Origin: Ampelocalamus luodianensis
Lineage: Eukaryota; Streptophyta; Magnoliopsida; Poales; Poaceae
Reading direction: 5' to 3'
Assembly: GCA_036346255.1 (NCBI GenBank)
Contig: JAYEVH010000310.1
Location: 62,001 to 126,000, forward strand
DNA: 64,000 bases
The notes beneath the pieces are model-generated. The model was not told the origin of the DNA, did no database searches, and worked only from the letters and a program-made list of their open reading frames with translations. Position numbers and translations under genes: made by a program. Numbering within the stretch: position 1 is the first letter of the stretch; each line of letters opens with the position of its first letter. This document shows, one piece after another, positions 1 through 11,410 of this stretch.

Positions 1-546
1 ACCCAGTCAATTAGGTTGGGCTCGGGTCTAACTCGAGCCCAACACACTTTGACTTGGGTTTTAAATTAACAGCTGGACTTTGGGGATTTGTTTAAGGTAG
101 CAAAACACCTCCAAAAATTCTGAAATTTTTGCAGGAGCTTGCTAACTAAAGTATTGACCTTGTATAAAATATTTAGAGGTTTTGGTGCTGTACATTTTCG
201 TCCAATAATTCTACAAAGTGATGAGCCAAGGTTTGACTAAAATTTAAACAGGTTTGACTGACGTCCAAATGTATTCAAACAATTTCTAAAAATTGTGAAA
301 TTTTTCAGAGAGGTCAAACACTAATCCAAGAGCTTAGGAAAATATTTCCAAGGGATGATCATAAGGTTTGACAAGATTGTTTTTGGAAGACAAGGTTTGG
401 ATCAAAAGACTTGTGACTTTGTATTTCCATAATTCTTTTACAAGAATTTTCCAGACCATACAGGAAATACAATGATGTAAGAAAAAGTTTTAATTTCTAC
501 TCATTTTCTTACATTAGAAGCACAAGCTAAAACTTGGGATGTTACA
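1..546 (-). repeat. Ty3/gypsy LTR fragment (U3-start side), truncated by window edge
   Basis: The last 450 bases match the ends of LTRs c, d, e and f: a run about feature-poor short A/T-rich phrases, then the inverted repeat at 475-514 and the terminal TGTTACA at 541-546. In element orientation this is the U3 start (TGTAACA) of a minus-strand LTR. The rest lies outside the window. The DNA that follows is unrelated to the element interior, so this may be a solo LTR or the outer LTR of an element. Confidence 0.8.
475..514. repeat. Conserved LTR-end inverted repeat
   Basis: ATGTAAGAAAA (475-485) and TTTTCTTACAT (504-514) form a perfect 11-bp stem with an 18-nt loop, about 30 nt from the LTR terminus. 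The same structure occurs in LTR c (from 20763, one mismatch), d (from 35718), e (from 50526) and f (from 60019). Confidence 0.7.
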
Positions 547-1303
547 AACCCTTGTCGCCTCCACCCGTCTGTCCTTCTTCGCCGCCACCAGGTGCTCGCG
601 GCCGTTGGCGCCGTCCCCTGCGTTGGCGTTGGTCCACGCGAGGCGTGCACCAAGGAACACGGTGTGCTTTGTTTGGCCAGGCCCAACTGTAGTGAGAAGT
701 CCTTTGTTCTTCTTTCACTAACCGTGGACCCCACTCGTCATAGAGGGAAGGGTATAAATGTCATTTTGTAGTGTTTGTCTCTCTGAAACAACGAATAATA
801 ATATAATAATCGCATGAGTATCCTACGGCCAACATCCAGAAAATTTGAGTGTCTTCTGGCAAAACCACGTTTTTTGGGTGTCCGCCAGCAAAGAACATAA
901 AAGTTCAGTATCCTATAACCTATTTTGCCCATCTTTAAGCACAACCTAATGAACTAATCCCATCGACATATGCTTTTCATGCTGGTCAGTGGCCATACAT
1001 GTTTGAGATCGGTAAACAGTATTTTCGTGTGATGCCAGTCGCATACATGTTACCTGTTGCGGTTGGCGATGTACCATCCTTCGGTCTTAATTAGAGGCAG
1101 AATTGAGGAGAGGAGAGCCACGCCACATTGATGTTTTTTTGTGAACCGTCCGATCGTCTTTCACTTTATTTAATCGCCGTTCGATCCGTCGTGAATTTTC
1201 CCTTCGCGGTTGCCGAACGCGCAGCGCAGCCCTCTCCACACACAGGCCCCACGCACGGCGCGTGTTCCTGCGAGATTTTTCGCGGGCGTGCCTCTCGGCG
1301 CTT
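547..1303. other. Unassigned DNA between a gypsy LTR and a copia LTR
   Basis: I see no convincing gene. The first 170 bases are GC-rich with short open frames on both strands that match nothing I recognise. The middle is AT-rich (a TATAAA at about 752). The last part is GC-rich again and ends abruptly at the copia LTR. It may be remnant low-copy host DNA. Confidence 0.4.
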
Positions 1304-1757
1304 TGAAACCCCTAAGAGTGCTATTACACATGTAGGAAACCATGTTGATCTCAGGTCTAAGGATTATACATCATCATTGCTTGAGACCAACTAATGACAC
1401 ACAGGATCATAACAATCTCAATAGTGTCTCAAGGTGGGTCAATCCAACCCCATGTTCTCTAACATGTGTTCACATTATTGATTTGATATCTCTATATCCA
1501 TGACCGGTGAAACATGGTCATCAATCAATATATGCACTGGTCGTAGGGTCACTAGTGTTCCGATTAGTGACATTCGACCAGGGATACTTTTAGAACGACA
1601 TCATATAAGTCGAAGAGTTTCACCAACAAGTCACATACTCGTTGATCTTCAGAACTAACGATTCAATCAAGGAACAAAATAACATTTATTCAAGAACTTA
1701 TAAACATAGATGTGATACAATCATCTCTATGATTGCCTCTAGGGCATATCACCAACA
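1304..1757 (-). repeat. Ty1/copia 3' LTR (truncated)
   Basis: It aligns base for base, with roughly one difference per 15 bases, to 26586-27038. In element orientation it starts TGTTGGTGATATGCCC at 1757. The purine-rich stretch next to it on the minus strand (AAGTGGGAGA, from 1767 down) is a polypurine tract, as expected before a 3' LTR. The far end at 1304 stops short: about 190 bases present in the right-hand copy (26393-26585) are missing here. Confidence 0.8.
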
Positions 1758-1777
1758 ATCTCCCACTTGCACTAGAG

Positions 1778-2317
1778 TCAATCATAGAGGTACCGAATAC
1801 CCATAGCTCTTGTGTGCGCCTCATGCTTAGGTTGCGGGAGAGGCTTTGGCAACAGATCAGCAATATTCAAATCCATGTGCATTTTGCATATCTTCACATC
1901 ACCTCTCTCAACGATCTCACGAATAATGTGATATCGCCGAAGTATATGTTTGGACTTTTTATGCGATCTAGGCTCATTTGATTGTGCAATGGCTCCACTA
2001 TTATCACAATAGAGATCCATTCGACTGGAAGCACTCGAAACCACACCTGGCTCATTAATGAACTTTTTAGTCCATACAGCCTCTTTTGCAGCTTCTGAAG
2101 CCGCAATGTATTCAGCCTCTGTTGTAGAATCAGCAACCATTTCCTACTTGGAACTTTTCCATCTTACTGCTCCTCCATTCAAACAAAACACAAACCCTGA
2201 TTGTGATCTAAAATCATCCTTGTCGGTTTGGAAGCTAGCATCGGTGTAACCATTTTAGACCAGCTCTTTCTCACCACTAAATACAAGGAATGCATCTTTA
2301 GTCCTTCTCAAGTACTT
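1778..2317 (-). pseudogene. Ty1/copia pol fragment: RNase H domain
   Basis: The 120-codon minus-strand frame 2140-1778 carries the copia RNase H signatures STTEAEYIA, the DLYCDNSGAI block, and the HILRRYHIIRE and DLLPKPLP motifs near the end of pol. Upstream, codons for KYLRRTKD and FLVFSGEKEL (2255-2317) belong to the same domain. The frame is broken by a TAG just upstream of the EMVADS block (a CAG>TAG change from the usual KSSKQEMVADS) and it ends abruptly at 2317, where gypsy LTR sequence starts. The reverse transcriptase, integrase and gag parts are absent. In a whole element this enzyme removes the RNA strand during reverse transcription. It lies 20 bases from its 3' LTR. Confidence 0.85.
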
Positions 2318-2858
2318 AGACTCGAACCAGAGGTCGGGTCCGAGCCCGAGGAACAGTGATTTCAGATTCTGATTTTGAAAAGACTGAGAGGATTGGGGAA
2401 TTTTTAGAGGTAGCTCTAAAGCTCCAAAAATTCCGAACTTTTTATGGTAACTCCTCTGGACAGAGAACAACCTTGCATAATTTTTCTAGGAATTTCTAGG
2501 CAATGCAGTATTCCCAACAAAATTCATAAGCTGCTGTCCCAAAGAGTTGACCAGAGATTCAAACTGGTTTGACTTGCTCATTTGAAATAGCAAACAAAAT
2601 CTAAAAATTGTGAGATTTTGCAGAGAGGTGACTAGGAAGGTTAGGAAGATAGGAAAAATACTTCCAGAGGATGATCATGAGTTTTTGGCTTCTTTTTCTC
2701 TTTGTGGTTATAATTTGGGTTGTATGTTTTCAATTGTCTTCAAAATTTCAAAGACAACTTTTCAAACAAAAATTTCTGGAAATTAATACATGCTCAAAAG
2801 TTTTAAATTATACTCATTTTCACACATTTGAAGTACAGGTTACATTACAGCTGTTACA
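2318..2858 (-). repeat. Gypsy 3' LTR fragment of complex 1
   Basis: It is nearly identical to 25510-26051. It ends TGTTACA at 2858, next to a polypurine tract on the minus strand (AAGGGGGGAGA, 2860-2870). Only about 540 of about 4050 bases remain. The left edge joins copia pol codons directly, which marks a deletion breakpoint rather than an insertion edge. Confidence 0.85.
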
Positions 2859-2869
2859 AATCTCCCCCC

Positions 2870-4747
2870 TTACAGGAATCTCGCCCCGAGATTCGGATCA
2901 CTAGAAAAGAAGGATGGGTAGTCTGCACGGAGACGATCTTCCCGCTCCCAAGTGGCCTCATCCTCGGAGTGATTAGACCACTGAACTTTAAGGAACTTGA
3001 TTGCGCGGTTCCTTGTCCTTCGTTCAGATTCTTCAAGAATACGAACAGGACGCTCGCGGTAGGTCAAATCTTCTTGCACATCGAGATTTTCCAATGGAGT
3101 TTCTTCGGTCGGAACACGAAGGCACTTCTTCAATTGGGACACATGGAACACATCATGCACCCCCTCAAGTGTAGCTGGCAACTCCAACTTGTACGCAACA
3201 GCTCCCACTTTCTTGATGATACGATAAGGCCCAACATATCGAGGAGCTAACTTGCCATTGACGTCGAAACGTCGGTGCCCTTTTAAAGGCGAGACTTTGA
3301 GATAAACAAAGTCATTGGGCTGGAAACTCAACTCACGGCGACGACGATCTGCATAACTCTTCTGCCTGGACTGAGCCACACGCAGATGCTCGCGAATCAA
3401 CTGAACCTGACTTTCAGCTTCATTGATGGAGTCTGGGCTGAAAAACTGTCTCTCACCAGTTTCTGACCAGTTCAACGGGATTCTGCACCTCCTCCCATAC
3501 AAGGCTTCAAATGGTGCCATGCTAAGACTAGCCTGAAAGCTGTTGTTATAGGAGAATTCCGCAAGCGGGAAACACTTCTCCCAATTCTTTCCATAGGAAA
3601 GAACACAAGCACGGAGCATGTCTTCCAAAACTTGGTTAACTCGCTCCGCCTGACCATCAGTTTGGGGATGAAATGCTGAACTGAAAGAAAGACGGGTTCC
3701 CATGGCCTCTTGCAATTTGTGCCAAAACCGAGAGGTAAAAAGAGAACCACGATCAGATACAATCGTTCGTGGCACACCATGCAAGCTCACAATGCGGGAT
3801 ATGTAGAGGTCTGCCAGTCGACTAACACTAAGAGTGGTACTCACTGGCAGAAAGTGTGCTACCTTAGTCAGCCGATCGATAACAACCCAGATAGCATCCT
3901 TCCCAGAAGAAGTACGGGGCAGACCGGTGATAAAGTCCATGCCGACGGAATACCACTTCCACTCAGGCACTGGTAAAGGCTGGAGAAGACCAGCTGGACG
4001 CTGATGTTCAGCCTTGACACCACAGCACACGTCGCACTTGGCAACGAACTTGGCAATCTCGCGCTTCATTCGGGTCCACCAGAATCTCTGGCGAAGATCT
4101 TGGTACATCTTGGTGGCCCCGGGATGGATGGACAAGGGGGAATCATGGGCTTCGCGGAGAATCAATTCCCGCAATTCCATAACTTTTGGAACCACAAGCC
4201 ACTGCCCAAACCACACAACACCATGCTCATCTTCTGAGAAACACCTGGCCGTCCCATTCTTGATGTTCTCCTTGATGTGACTTACACCATCATCTGATTG
4301 TTGTGCTGCCTTGATTTGATCCACCAAGGTTGGTTGCACAACCAAAGCAGCAAGGGAACCGTGCTCAACTAAATCCAGATTGAGCCGCTGAAATTCTTCA
4401 AGAAGGGCAGGCTGCTGCTCTTGGCGCATCAAAGTATTGCAATGCACCTTTCGACTCAGTGCATTGGCAACGACATTGGCCTTGCCCGGATGATACTGAA
4501 TGCCCATGTCATAGTCTTTGATCAATTCCAACCATCTTCTTTGCCTGAGGTTCAGATCTGGCTGGGTGAACAAATACTTCAAGCTCTTGTGATCAGAATA
4601 CACCTCACAGCGGTTACCGATCAGATAATGCCGCCAAATCTTGAGTGCATGAACCACAGCAGCTAACTCCAAATCATGGGTAGGATAATTGAGTTCATGA
4701 GGCCTCAACTGCCTTGATGCATTGGCCACTGCTCTACCTTCTTGCAT
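2870..4747 (-). pseudogene. Gypsy pol C-terminal half: RNase H, integrase, chromodomain-like tail
   Basis: A 625-codon open frame. RNase H comes first ([21 protein letters not shown], then the [11 protein letters not shown] block). An H2C2 zinc finger follows (paired C in CDVC). The integrase core has its three acidic residues visible: MDFITGLP (about residue 268), VSDRG (about 332) and [10 protein letters not shown] (about 369). A GPY/F-type region ([11 protein letters not shown]) comes next, and the end is a chromodomain-like tail ([25 protein letters not shown]). The TAA at 2870 overlaps the polypurine tract. The frame continues upstream into PR-RT but is cut by TAA at 4832-4834. Integrase joins the cDNA to host DNA, and the chromodomain is thought to steer target choice in this clade. 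The enzyme half itself looks undamaged, so loss of function is recent or limited to the stops. Confidence 0.9.
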
Positions 4748-4831
4748 AAGAACACAACCAAGTCCCTCACGAGAGGCATCGCAGAAGATATCGAAGCTCT
4801 TGTGGACATCGGGGAGAACAAGAACATGGGC

Positions 4832-6226
4832 TTATGTCAATCGCTTCTTGAGTTCCTGGAAACTTTCATCACAAGCAGAAGACCACACAAACTTCTTGTC
4901 CTTCTTGAGCAATTCAGTCATCGGCTTCGCGATCTTGGAGAAATTCTCGATAAAGCGGCGGTAGTAACCTGCTAAACCAAGAAAACTCCGAACATCGGTG
5001 ACTGACTTGGGCTGACCCCAAGATAGCACATCACTGACCTTGCTAGGATCCACAGCTACGCCTCTGGCCGAAAGGACATGGCCCAAGAATGCCACTTCCT
5101 TCAACCAGAACTCGCACTTGCTGAATTTTGCATATAGCTGGTGCACGCGCAGATTTCCTAGCACAAGCTTCAAATGCTCAGCATGCTCTTCTTCATTTTT
5201 GGAGTAGATAAGAATGTCATCAATAAACACCACCACAAACTTATCCAAGTATTCCATGAATACCGAGTTCATAAGATTCACGAACAAGGCGGGAGCATTG
5301 GTCAAGCCAAAAGTCATGACGGTGTACTCGTAAAGACCATAACGAGTAGTGAAAGCCGTCTTCGGAATATCCTCAGCCCTGATTCTGACTTGATGATATC
5401 CCAATCTCAAGTCAATCTTGGAGAAGACCTGGGCTCCAGACAACTGGTCAAACAGATCATCAATGCGGGGCAATGGATACTTGTTCTTCACCGTCACTTC
5501 ATTAAGCGGACGGTAATCAACACACATGCGCAAAGTCTTGTCCTTCTTCTTCACAAAGATCACTGGACAAACCCAAGGAGATGAGCTAGGACAGATAAAA
5601 CCCTTCGCTTGAAGCTCACCTAGTTGCTTCTTCAACTCCACCAACTCATTGGGAGGCATCCGATACGGCGCCTTCGAAATCGGGGCGGTACCAGGCAGCA
5701 ACTCAATGACAAACTCAAGGTCTCGGACTGGAGGCATTCCAGGCAAATCCTCGGGGAAAACATCCACGAAGTCACGAACTGTGGGAACATCCTGAATCTT
5801 CAATGTTGGCTTTGCTTCAAGTGCACAAAGGTGTGGCCCTTGCAGCTGCGGTGAAAATCCAACCAGTTTGCCGGAGGGACTGGTGAGATAGACAATCTTC
5901 CTGGCACAATCAATTTGTCCCAGATGTTGGAACAACCAATCCATACCAAGAATCACATCCAGACTTGCTGAGTTGAGCAGGATAAGATTTGCCAAGAATC
6001 TTACACCTTCAACTTCAATTGGAACATCCCGGCATTCTAGATTGACTCTCATTTTCGAACCCGGAGAACGAATAAGCAAAGGTACTCCCAAAGGAACACA
6101 GTGAAGACCACTAGCAGCAGCAAATGATCTTGAAATAAAAGAATGTGATGCTCCTGAATCAAATAAAACTGCAGCAGGACGAGTGTTAACAAGAAGTGTA
6201 CCCAGCACAACGTCAGGCGCCTCCTA
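4832..6226 (-). pseudogene. Gypsy pol N-terminal half: protease and reverse transcriptase
   Basis: A 458-codon frame from 6208. The aspartic protease motif DSGASHSF is at about residue 17, and ILGMDWL follows. The reverse transcriptase holds [37 protein letters not shown], and the catalytic FIDD (variant of YxDD) at about residue 328. The listed first codon is GTG, and the same frame runs upstream to a TAG at 6224-6226, where related copies suggest CAG. The frame then stops at TAA 4832-4834 before RNase H. Both stops lie in the same frame as the downstream half, so pol was one open frame. It copies element RNA into cDNA in the cytoplasmic particle. Confidence 0.9.
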
Positions 6227-6332
6227 AGCCTCCTCAGCCGAGATATGGTTGACTCGTCCACTCCCCACACCCTGGGTTTTCTGGATGATCTTCTGGTCAG
6301 GTGGGTGACCACTCCCCTGCCCACGTCCTCCA

Positions 6333-7307
6333 TTAGGACGAGGGGCCCTTGTTGTGGTAGTGGAAACAAGTGACCTCGGCAGCCGGGTTACGGGGGCCAC
6401 CCTGCTGCTGGACCGCAGGTGTGCGTGACTGAATCACGGCCTGCGGGGGATGGTGAACTGGCGCCGACGGCCTCGGCGGTGGGGAAGCCAAAGAACGGGC
6501 CCCTGGTGTAGGCCCAACACGGGGACGGGAGAGGCTGGCCTGCGCAGATCGCTGGGCCTCCCACTTGCGTTTGCAGGACTCACCCAGCGCCTTTGCCTTG
6601 TGATCGGCGACGATAGCCTTGTCCACCAAGGTCTAAAAATCAGCAAAGTCCACCACAGAGAGCTTGTCCTGCAGCTCCTCAGACAGACCCTCCATAAACT
6701 TCTCCTGCTTGGCCTCATCAGTGGCCACCTCAGCAGGAGCGTACCTCGCCAAATGATTGAACTCATGGAGGTACTCAGTCACAGATTTGCGCCCCTGTTT
6801 GAGCGCAAGGAATTGCTTCTTCTTCAGCTTCACAAGACCGGCAGGGACATGAGCCCGACGGAAAGTAGTGCGAAACTCCTCCCATGTGACCACATGGCCA
6901 GCGGGCTGCATGGCGAGGAAGTTCTCCCACCACGAGAGTGCGGCACCCTCAAGCTGGTGAGATGCAAACAGTGCCTTCTCCCGATCCTGACACTGAGCGA
7001 TGTTGAGCTTTCGCTCAACCAGGCGCAACCAATCATCTGCGTCAAGTGGGTCCTCGGACCGGGAGAAAGTCGGCGGCTGCGTACGGAGGAACTCCGCAAG
7101 TCCCCCACGAGTCTGGTGCCCACCACCTCCTGGTCCCGAGGCACCCGCGGGAGTGGAAGTGTTCCTTGTGATGACCTCCAGAATCCGTGTCTGGTCCATA
7201 CGATTCCTCTCGATCTGAGCGAGAACCTCAGCCATAGTTGGAGGAGGGGGAAGCTCCTCATCCGAACCAGCCGGCTGATTCCGACCACTACGGGTCCCAC
7301 CAGCCAT
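6333..7307 (-). pseudogene. Gypsy gag (capsid) with one nonsense codon and damaged zinc knuckle
   Basis: The ATG at 7307 follows GGAACAGG. The first 224 codons hold an N-terminal IERNRMDQTRILE stretch and the Retrotrans_gag fold signatures (LSWWENFLAMQP, the LALKQGRKSVTEYLHEFN block, RYAP). A single TAG at 6633-6635 (CAG>TAG by comparison with related gag) cuts it. The same frame then continues for about 98 codons through a Pro-rich linker to CFHYHNKGPSS, where the CCHC knuckle should be. Most of the knuckle is deleted and the frame shifts by one relative to pol. Gag forms the virus-like particle. Without the knuckle, RNA packaging would fail. Confidence 0.85.
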
Positions 7308-7962
7308 CCTGTTCCACCAAGAAAGTTAGTAATAATTTTATTACAGAAAACATAGAAAGCAAGCATCCACTCTACGAAATAAACTCTAATAGTTCATAAC
7401 AACAAGGCAAAATTGCAACTCATAAAATCAACTTCCCAATATGACTAACTCGTATGGAAGAACGAGCAATCAGTTTTTGGAAGACAATTTCGAAATACAG
7501 CTGGTAAGCAAAGTAAAATCTTCTAAGAAAAAGTTGGACATTTAACTAACTCACATTCCATCTTACCCTTTCATCCCCACAAATTTGGTTATCATCTCAT
7601 TTCCAATCCTACACACTAACCACTAGTTGGCTGTTCAGACTTTCTTCCTTAAGTCCCTGGCCGAAGTCTTCAGCTCCAGAAGTCTCAATTTTCCATCGAC
7701 AGACAGCCAACACTAACGGTTACAACTCTCAGGGTTCTCCCAAACCAATTTAACCGATAATTAACTATCTTTTGGAAGGAAAGAGAGGAATCAATTTTTT
7801 TTAAAAAAATTCAATTAGGGCAAGATGAGAGTAGAAAGCTAAGATAGATAAGGAGTAAATTCTGAGAATCTACTTAAGCTTTCATAAACTATTTGTTACT
7901 TTGAAAATAAGCATTTGCTAAATATCCTAAGGACGACCATGCTTGGGTTACTACGATCAGGA
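7308..7962 (-). other. 5' untranslated leader of complex 1
   Basis: This is the stretch between the PBS and the gag ATG, AT-rich with no frame over 60 codons. The AG immediately before the gag start (GGAACAG|G) would also fit a splice acceptor. Element O has a leader about twice as long, with an extra open frame in it. Confidence 0.6.
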
Positions 7963-7963
7963 T

Positions 7964-7976
7964 GGCTCTGATACCA
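7964..7976 (-). other. Primer binding site, initiator tRNA-Met
   Basis: Minus-strand TGGTATCAGAGCC begins 4 nt after the LTR end at 7981. This is the standard plant PBS complementary to the 3' end of tRNA-iMet. It fixes the strand and the LTR boundary. Confidence 0.95.
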
Positions 7977-8319
7977 ACTTTGTGAGGACCCCAGTTTATT
8001 TGGCTTGTAATGCTTAACCAACCACCTGGTCCTAGCATCACAAATCAAATAAACTAAGTCTCGAGACATGCATACTTCCCAGAACTGCAATATGCACACC
8101 TCTTCACAAAATTATGCATCAACTCCATTCTAAACATAGAGTCCAAACATCACAATACTAAACAGTAAACAACACAGTAGAGTTATTACAACAGAGGCCG
8201 ACCAGCCAAATTACAACAGATAGCTAAATAAACAGTGGAAGCAAAAGTGCCATAAGATGGCTATAAACAAAGCCAATCAGTGTGCCTTAGCCCACAAGGC
8301 AACCAACCGGACCGTCAAG

Positions 8320-8381
8320 CTAGTCGTCCCAGAACTCGCACATCTCACAGAAGTAAGGCCCTTGGGGCTCACCTGCCTCCT
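8320..8381 (-). CDS. Candidate LTR-encoded terminal exon B (copy a)
   Basis: Preceded on the minus strand by TTTTTGTTGCAG, a good acceptor. Read in phase 1 it gives EEAGEPQGPYFCEMCEFWDD and then TAG. The same acceptor, frame and stop occur in copy b (14649-14710), also 62 nt, and the R copy (27231-27292) is 62 nt too, with diverged sequence. Product and function are unknown. FCEMC looks like half of a metal-binding motif, but that is speculation. Splicing is inferred, not seen. Confidence 0.45.
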
Positions 8382-9568
8382 CTGCAACAAAAATATTAAG
8401 CAAAGCATATGAGTACAAAAATTGTTTTTGTACTCGCAAGACTGACGTGTGGACTAGCGGACACTGCATAACTACATGCAGCTTATTTGAGTGAAATTTG
8501 TATGGTGAATTTAGCACAAAGCAATCTTTATTTGCAATAATGTAATACATTTAAAAGCAAGTTGACAATTCATTTTTAATGTTGAAATAACAGTGAAATA
8601 AAGATAGATACAAGTAACCACCTGGAAGTGACTATCCCAATAGTCACCACAACATAGCACGAATCCCTGATTCGTACCACCTGTCAAGTTTTAGTTAAAA
8701 GGTTGTAGTCTAATTCTTGAAAAGCTTACCCAAGCGTGTCCATAACCTAGGACGAGGCTATTCAAATAGTTTTAACCCTGCAGGGGTGTACTACTGTACC
8801 CACACTTCATACCGCCTTTAAGCCAAAACACACTTCCGAAGGTATGCTGGCACGGCTAAGTCCTACGAGACGCTTTCCAATATTGTGTAATAACTACGAG
8901 CCGCTCGTATGGATAAAAATCCATACGCTTACATGGTAAAGCCGAAAAGACAAATACCCACAAAGGGTAAAGCTTTTCGGACAACTACCATGCTCCCAAC
9001 ACCATCCCTCCTGCGACCTCCTGCGACTCGGAGCCAAAACACGCCAAAGTACTAAGTCAAGAGAGGTCCCATATACTCTAGTGTGGTTAGCACGCAAGAA
9101 TGCCTGGATAACAAACACTCACAAGATGTTTGGTCCTTAATTGACCTGGGCACCATTCCAGTCACACCCAGAAGCACACTATCTTACCATTGTGCCCAAG
9201 TCCAAATCATTTTGTTTTCATTTTTAGTTTTTACAATTAAGCATAGCAAAAATGTTGAAACAAAAAGTTATAATATTTAGTGTGATCAAGGTTACCGACT
9301 AAGTCGATAACCGCCCATTTCTACCGATACTAAGCATGTCTAAGCAGTTGAATCCGTATCTACTAAGTGACAAGAGATCATCCAACGATCTCCAATCACA
9401 GCAATATAACCTAGGCTCAGGTAGTAGAGGAATATCATTTGCCTACAGATTATGCAACTAAAAGGGCCCACTAACCATATTTTAACACAAAATAGCAATG
9501 CATACATACAAGTTGCAAACAAAATATTAGTTTGAAAATAAAGGGATTAACATGATCAAACTGCTTGC

Positions 9569-9631
9569 CTGGATGCTGTTGCTCAATATGTTGCTGAGGC
9601 TCACTCTTGATAATACCAGAATCGTCGCAAT
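9569..9631 (-). CDS. Candidate LTR-encoded mini-exon A (copy a)
   Basis: 63 nt between an acceptor (GATCGATAG) and a GC-type donor (CCAG|GCAAGC). In phase 1 it reads CDDSGIIKSEPQQHIEQQHP with no stop, and its last base plus the first two of exon B form GAG (Glu). Related copies are 60-75 nt, multiples of three. The intron to exon B would be about 1.19 kb. Confidence 0.45.
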
Positions 9632-11400
9632 CTATCGATCAAGCAAAACGAGCAAATAAGAACAAATAACACCGACAATAACCAAACTTCAAATTAATCC
9701 AAAGAGCACAAATTTCACACAGCAGCTAGAGCATGATTAAACAAAATTTTAGAGACAGAGAACAATATTTTTGGAGCTTTGAAGAATTTTCTAGGAATTT
9801 TCTAAGTTAACAATACATAAAAGCATCATTTAATTATTTGTCAAAATTTATGAACAGAGACATATCTAAAACTTATTCTGATAAATAGCACATTAAAAAT
9901 GAAAATTTACAAAATTGGTTTCACTTGATTTGGATAAAAATTGAATTAGTTATGAATTTTCTAAGTTTAAAAGGATTATCAGCACAACAAAAAATCAATT
10001 TGGAAATTTTAAAAACATTAAAACTTTTCCTACCGGCACCCAGCCAACCCATCACATCGGCCGGGTGGCGAGAAACGCCGACCAGTCAAACGACCCACCC
10101 GCCGAAGGTGACGTCGAAGGCGTATTCTAAGAATACGTCTTCGGCTTAACAAAACGCAATCCTAACATATTCGCACAGAGAGATACGTTTCCTAAAAGAG
10201 AAAATGTATTTCTGAAGTTTACACAAACACTTAACCGGTAATATGGGCCCACATGTCATGGACTCAGAGGGATAAAACGGCCGGAAATAAAATTTCTAAA
10301 CGCGCTTAAGATAAGGGGGCCCACATGCCATAGATACAGCTAGAAAGGAAATTAGAACTAATGAGAATGGTTATACCTAACGTTGCCGGCGGCTTACCGG
10401 CGCGCACGAGGACGGCGGCGCGGCCGCACAGCGGATCTAGAGGACCAGTGAGCTTCTGGACGCGAGAGTGATACCACTAGGTTCACCAGGACCTCGCGAA
10501 ACTGATGACGGCGACACGGGACCTCGAGGATGCCGGCGGCGAGCTAGCGGCGAACAGAGGCGGAGAAGAAGACACAGCTCACGCGGAGAAGATGCTACGG
10601 GCGACGAGAGGCTTCGGGAAGGTGCGCCCTAGCTCCGCCTGTAACAACCCCAAAATTAGGGTTGGTATTTTAACTGTGTAAAAGTATTAAATTTAAAAAC
10701 TTTTGGTTGTGTCTCTTAATCATGCTCCTGGTGTTCCAAAAATTTGCGCACAATTTTAAAATTTTGGAGATTGTATTAAAATTTGTGTTGAAATTTCAAA
10801 CTTTTAAACTTAAATTTCGTTTCTATTTGAATTCCAGAAAAGTGTGTGGATGAAAGTTTCCAAAAATAATTTATTCAAATACTAGATTATTTATCCTGAA
10901 TTATCATTATTTTTTTCCAAATTTTTAGAAGTCATTTTGCCTTCCCCAAAATTCAAAACAAATCCCAATTTCAGATTTAAACATAAATTAAGTCTAACAA
11001 ATTCTAATATAAAAATTGTGTAAAATTGTTTTTCCTAAGTACCTTGTGATCCTCAGAGTACCCACAAAAAGTTGTAGAATTTTTAGAATTTTATTTCTAT
11101 TTCAAACTGCCCGGTCAAACTCAGTTGCTTTCGGTCAAAACTTAAATTCAAAACCTAACCCGAGCCCTAGCTCTGTTCCTCCGACCAACCCGAGTCAAAC
11201 CCGATCGCACCACCTCGGTCCGGTGAATCACCTCGCCCGAGCCACTCTCCCTCCTCGCGACACCGGCCCCACCGGCAGGTCTTCTTCCACGCGGCGCACG
11301 CGCCCGGCTTCGCCGCTCAACGCGCTCGCCCGACTTCCGCCGCCTCGCCGCATGCGCGCCACGCCCACCCGTCGGCCACCTTGCTTCCTCCGCCCTTCAC

Positions 11401-11410
11401 CTATAAATAG
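11401..11410 (+). promoter_or_regulatory. LTR P TATA box
   Basis: CTATAAATAG lies in a GC-rich U3, 760 nt from the LTR start, followed by a leader that lacks ATG for its first part. A candidate splice donor CAG|GTACCT is at 11881. Expected transcription start is about 30 nt downstream. Confidence 0.6.

Larger units (their letters stand above)
7981..10639 (-). repeat. LTR a of complex 1, R-U5 side (first half)
   Basis: It starts TGTGAGGACC at 7981, next to the PBS spacer. It contains the hairpin at 8069-8096, candidate exon B (8320-8381), the dyad GTTACCGAC/GTCGATAAC at 9291-9311 and candidate exon A (9569-9631). At 10639 it is cut by solo LTR P. CCGCC (10635-10639) is repeated at 24658-24662, and the LTR resumes there. 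Total LTR length without the insert is about 4.05 kb. Confidence 0.9.

Noticed and set aside
539..721. Short plus frame after the first LTR as a host gene exon
   Set aside because: 60 codons, low complexity, no homology I recognise, and competing frames on the other strand.
2828..4964. Plus-strand frames of 60-140 codons opposite pol
   Set aside because: Antisense shadows of the minus-strand pol frame of complex 1.
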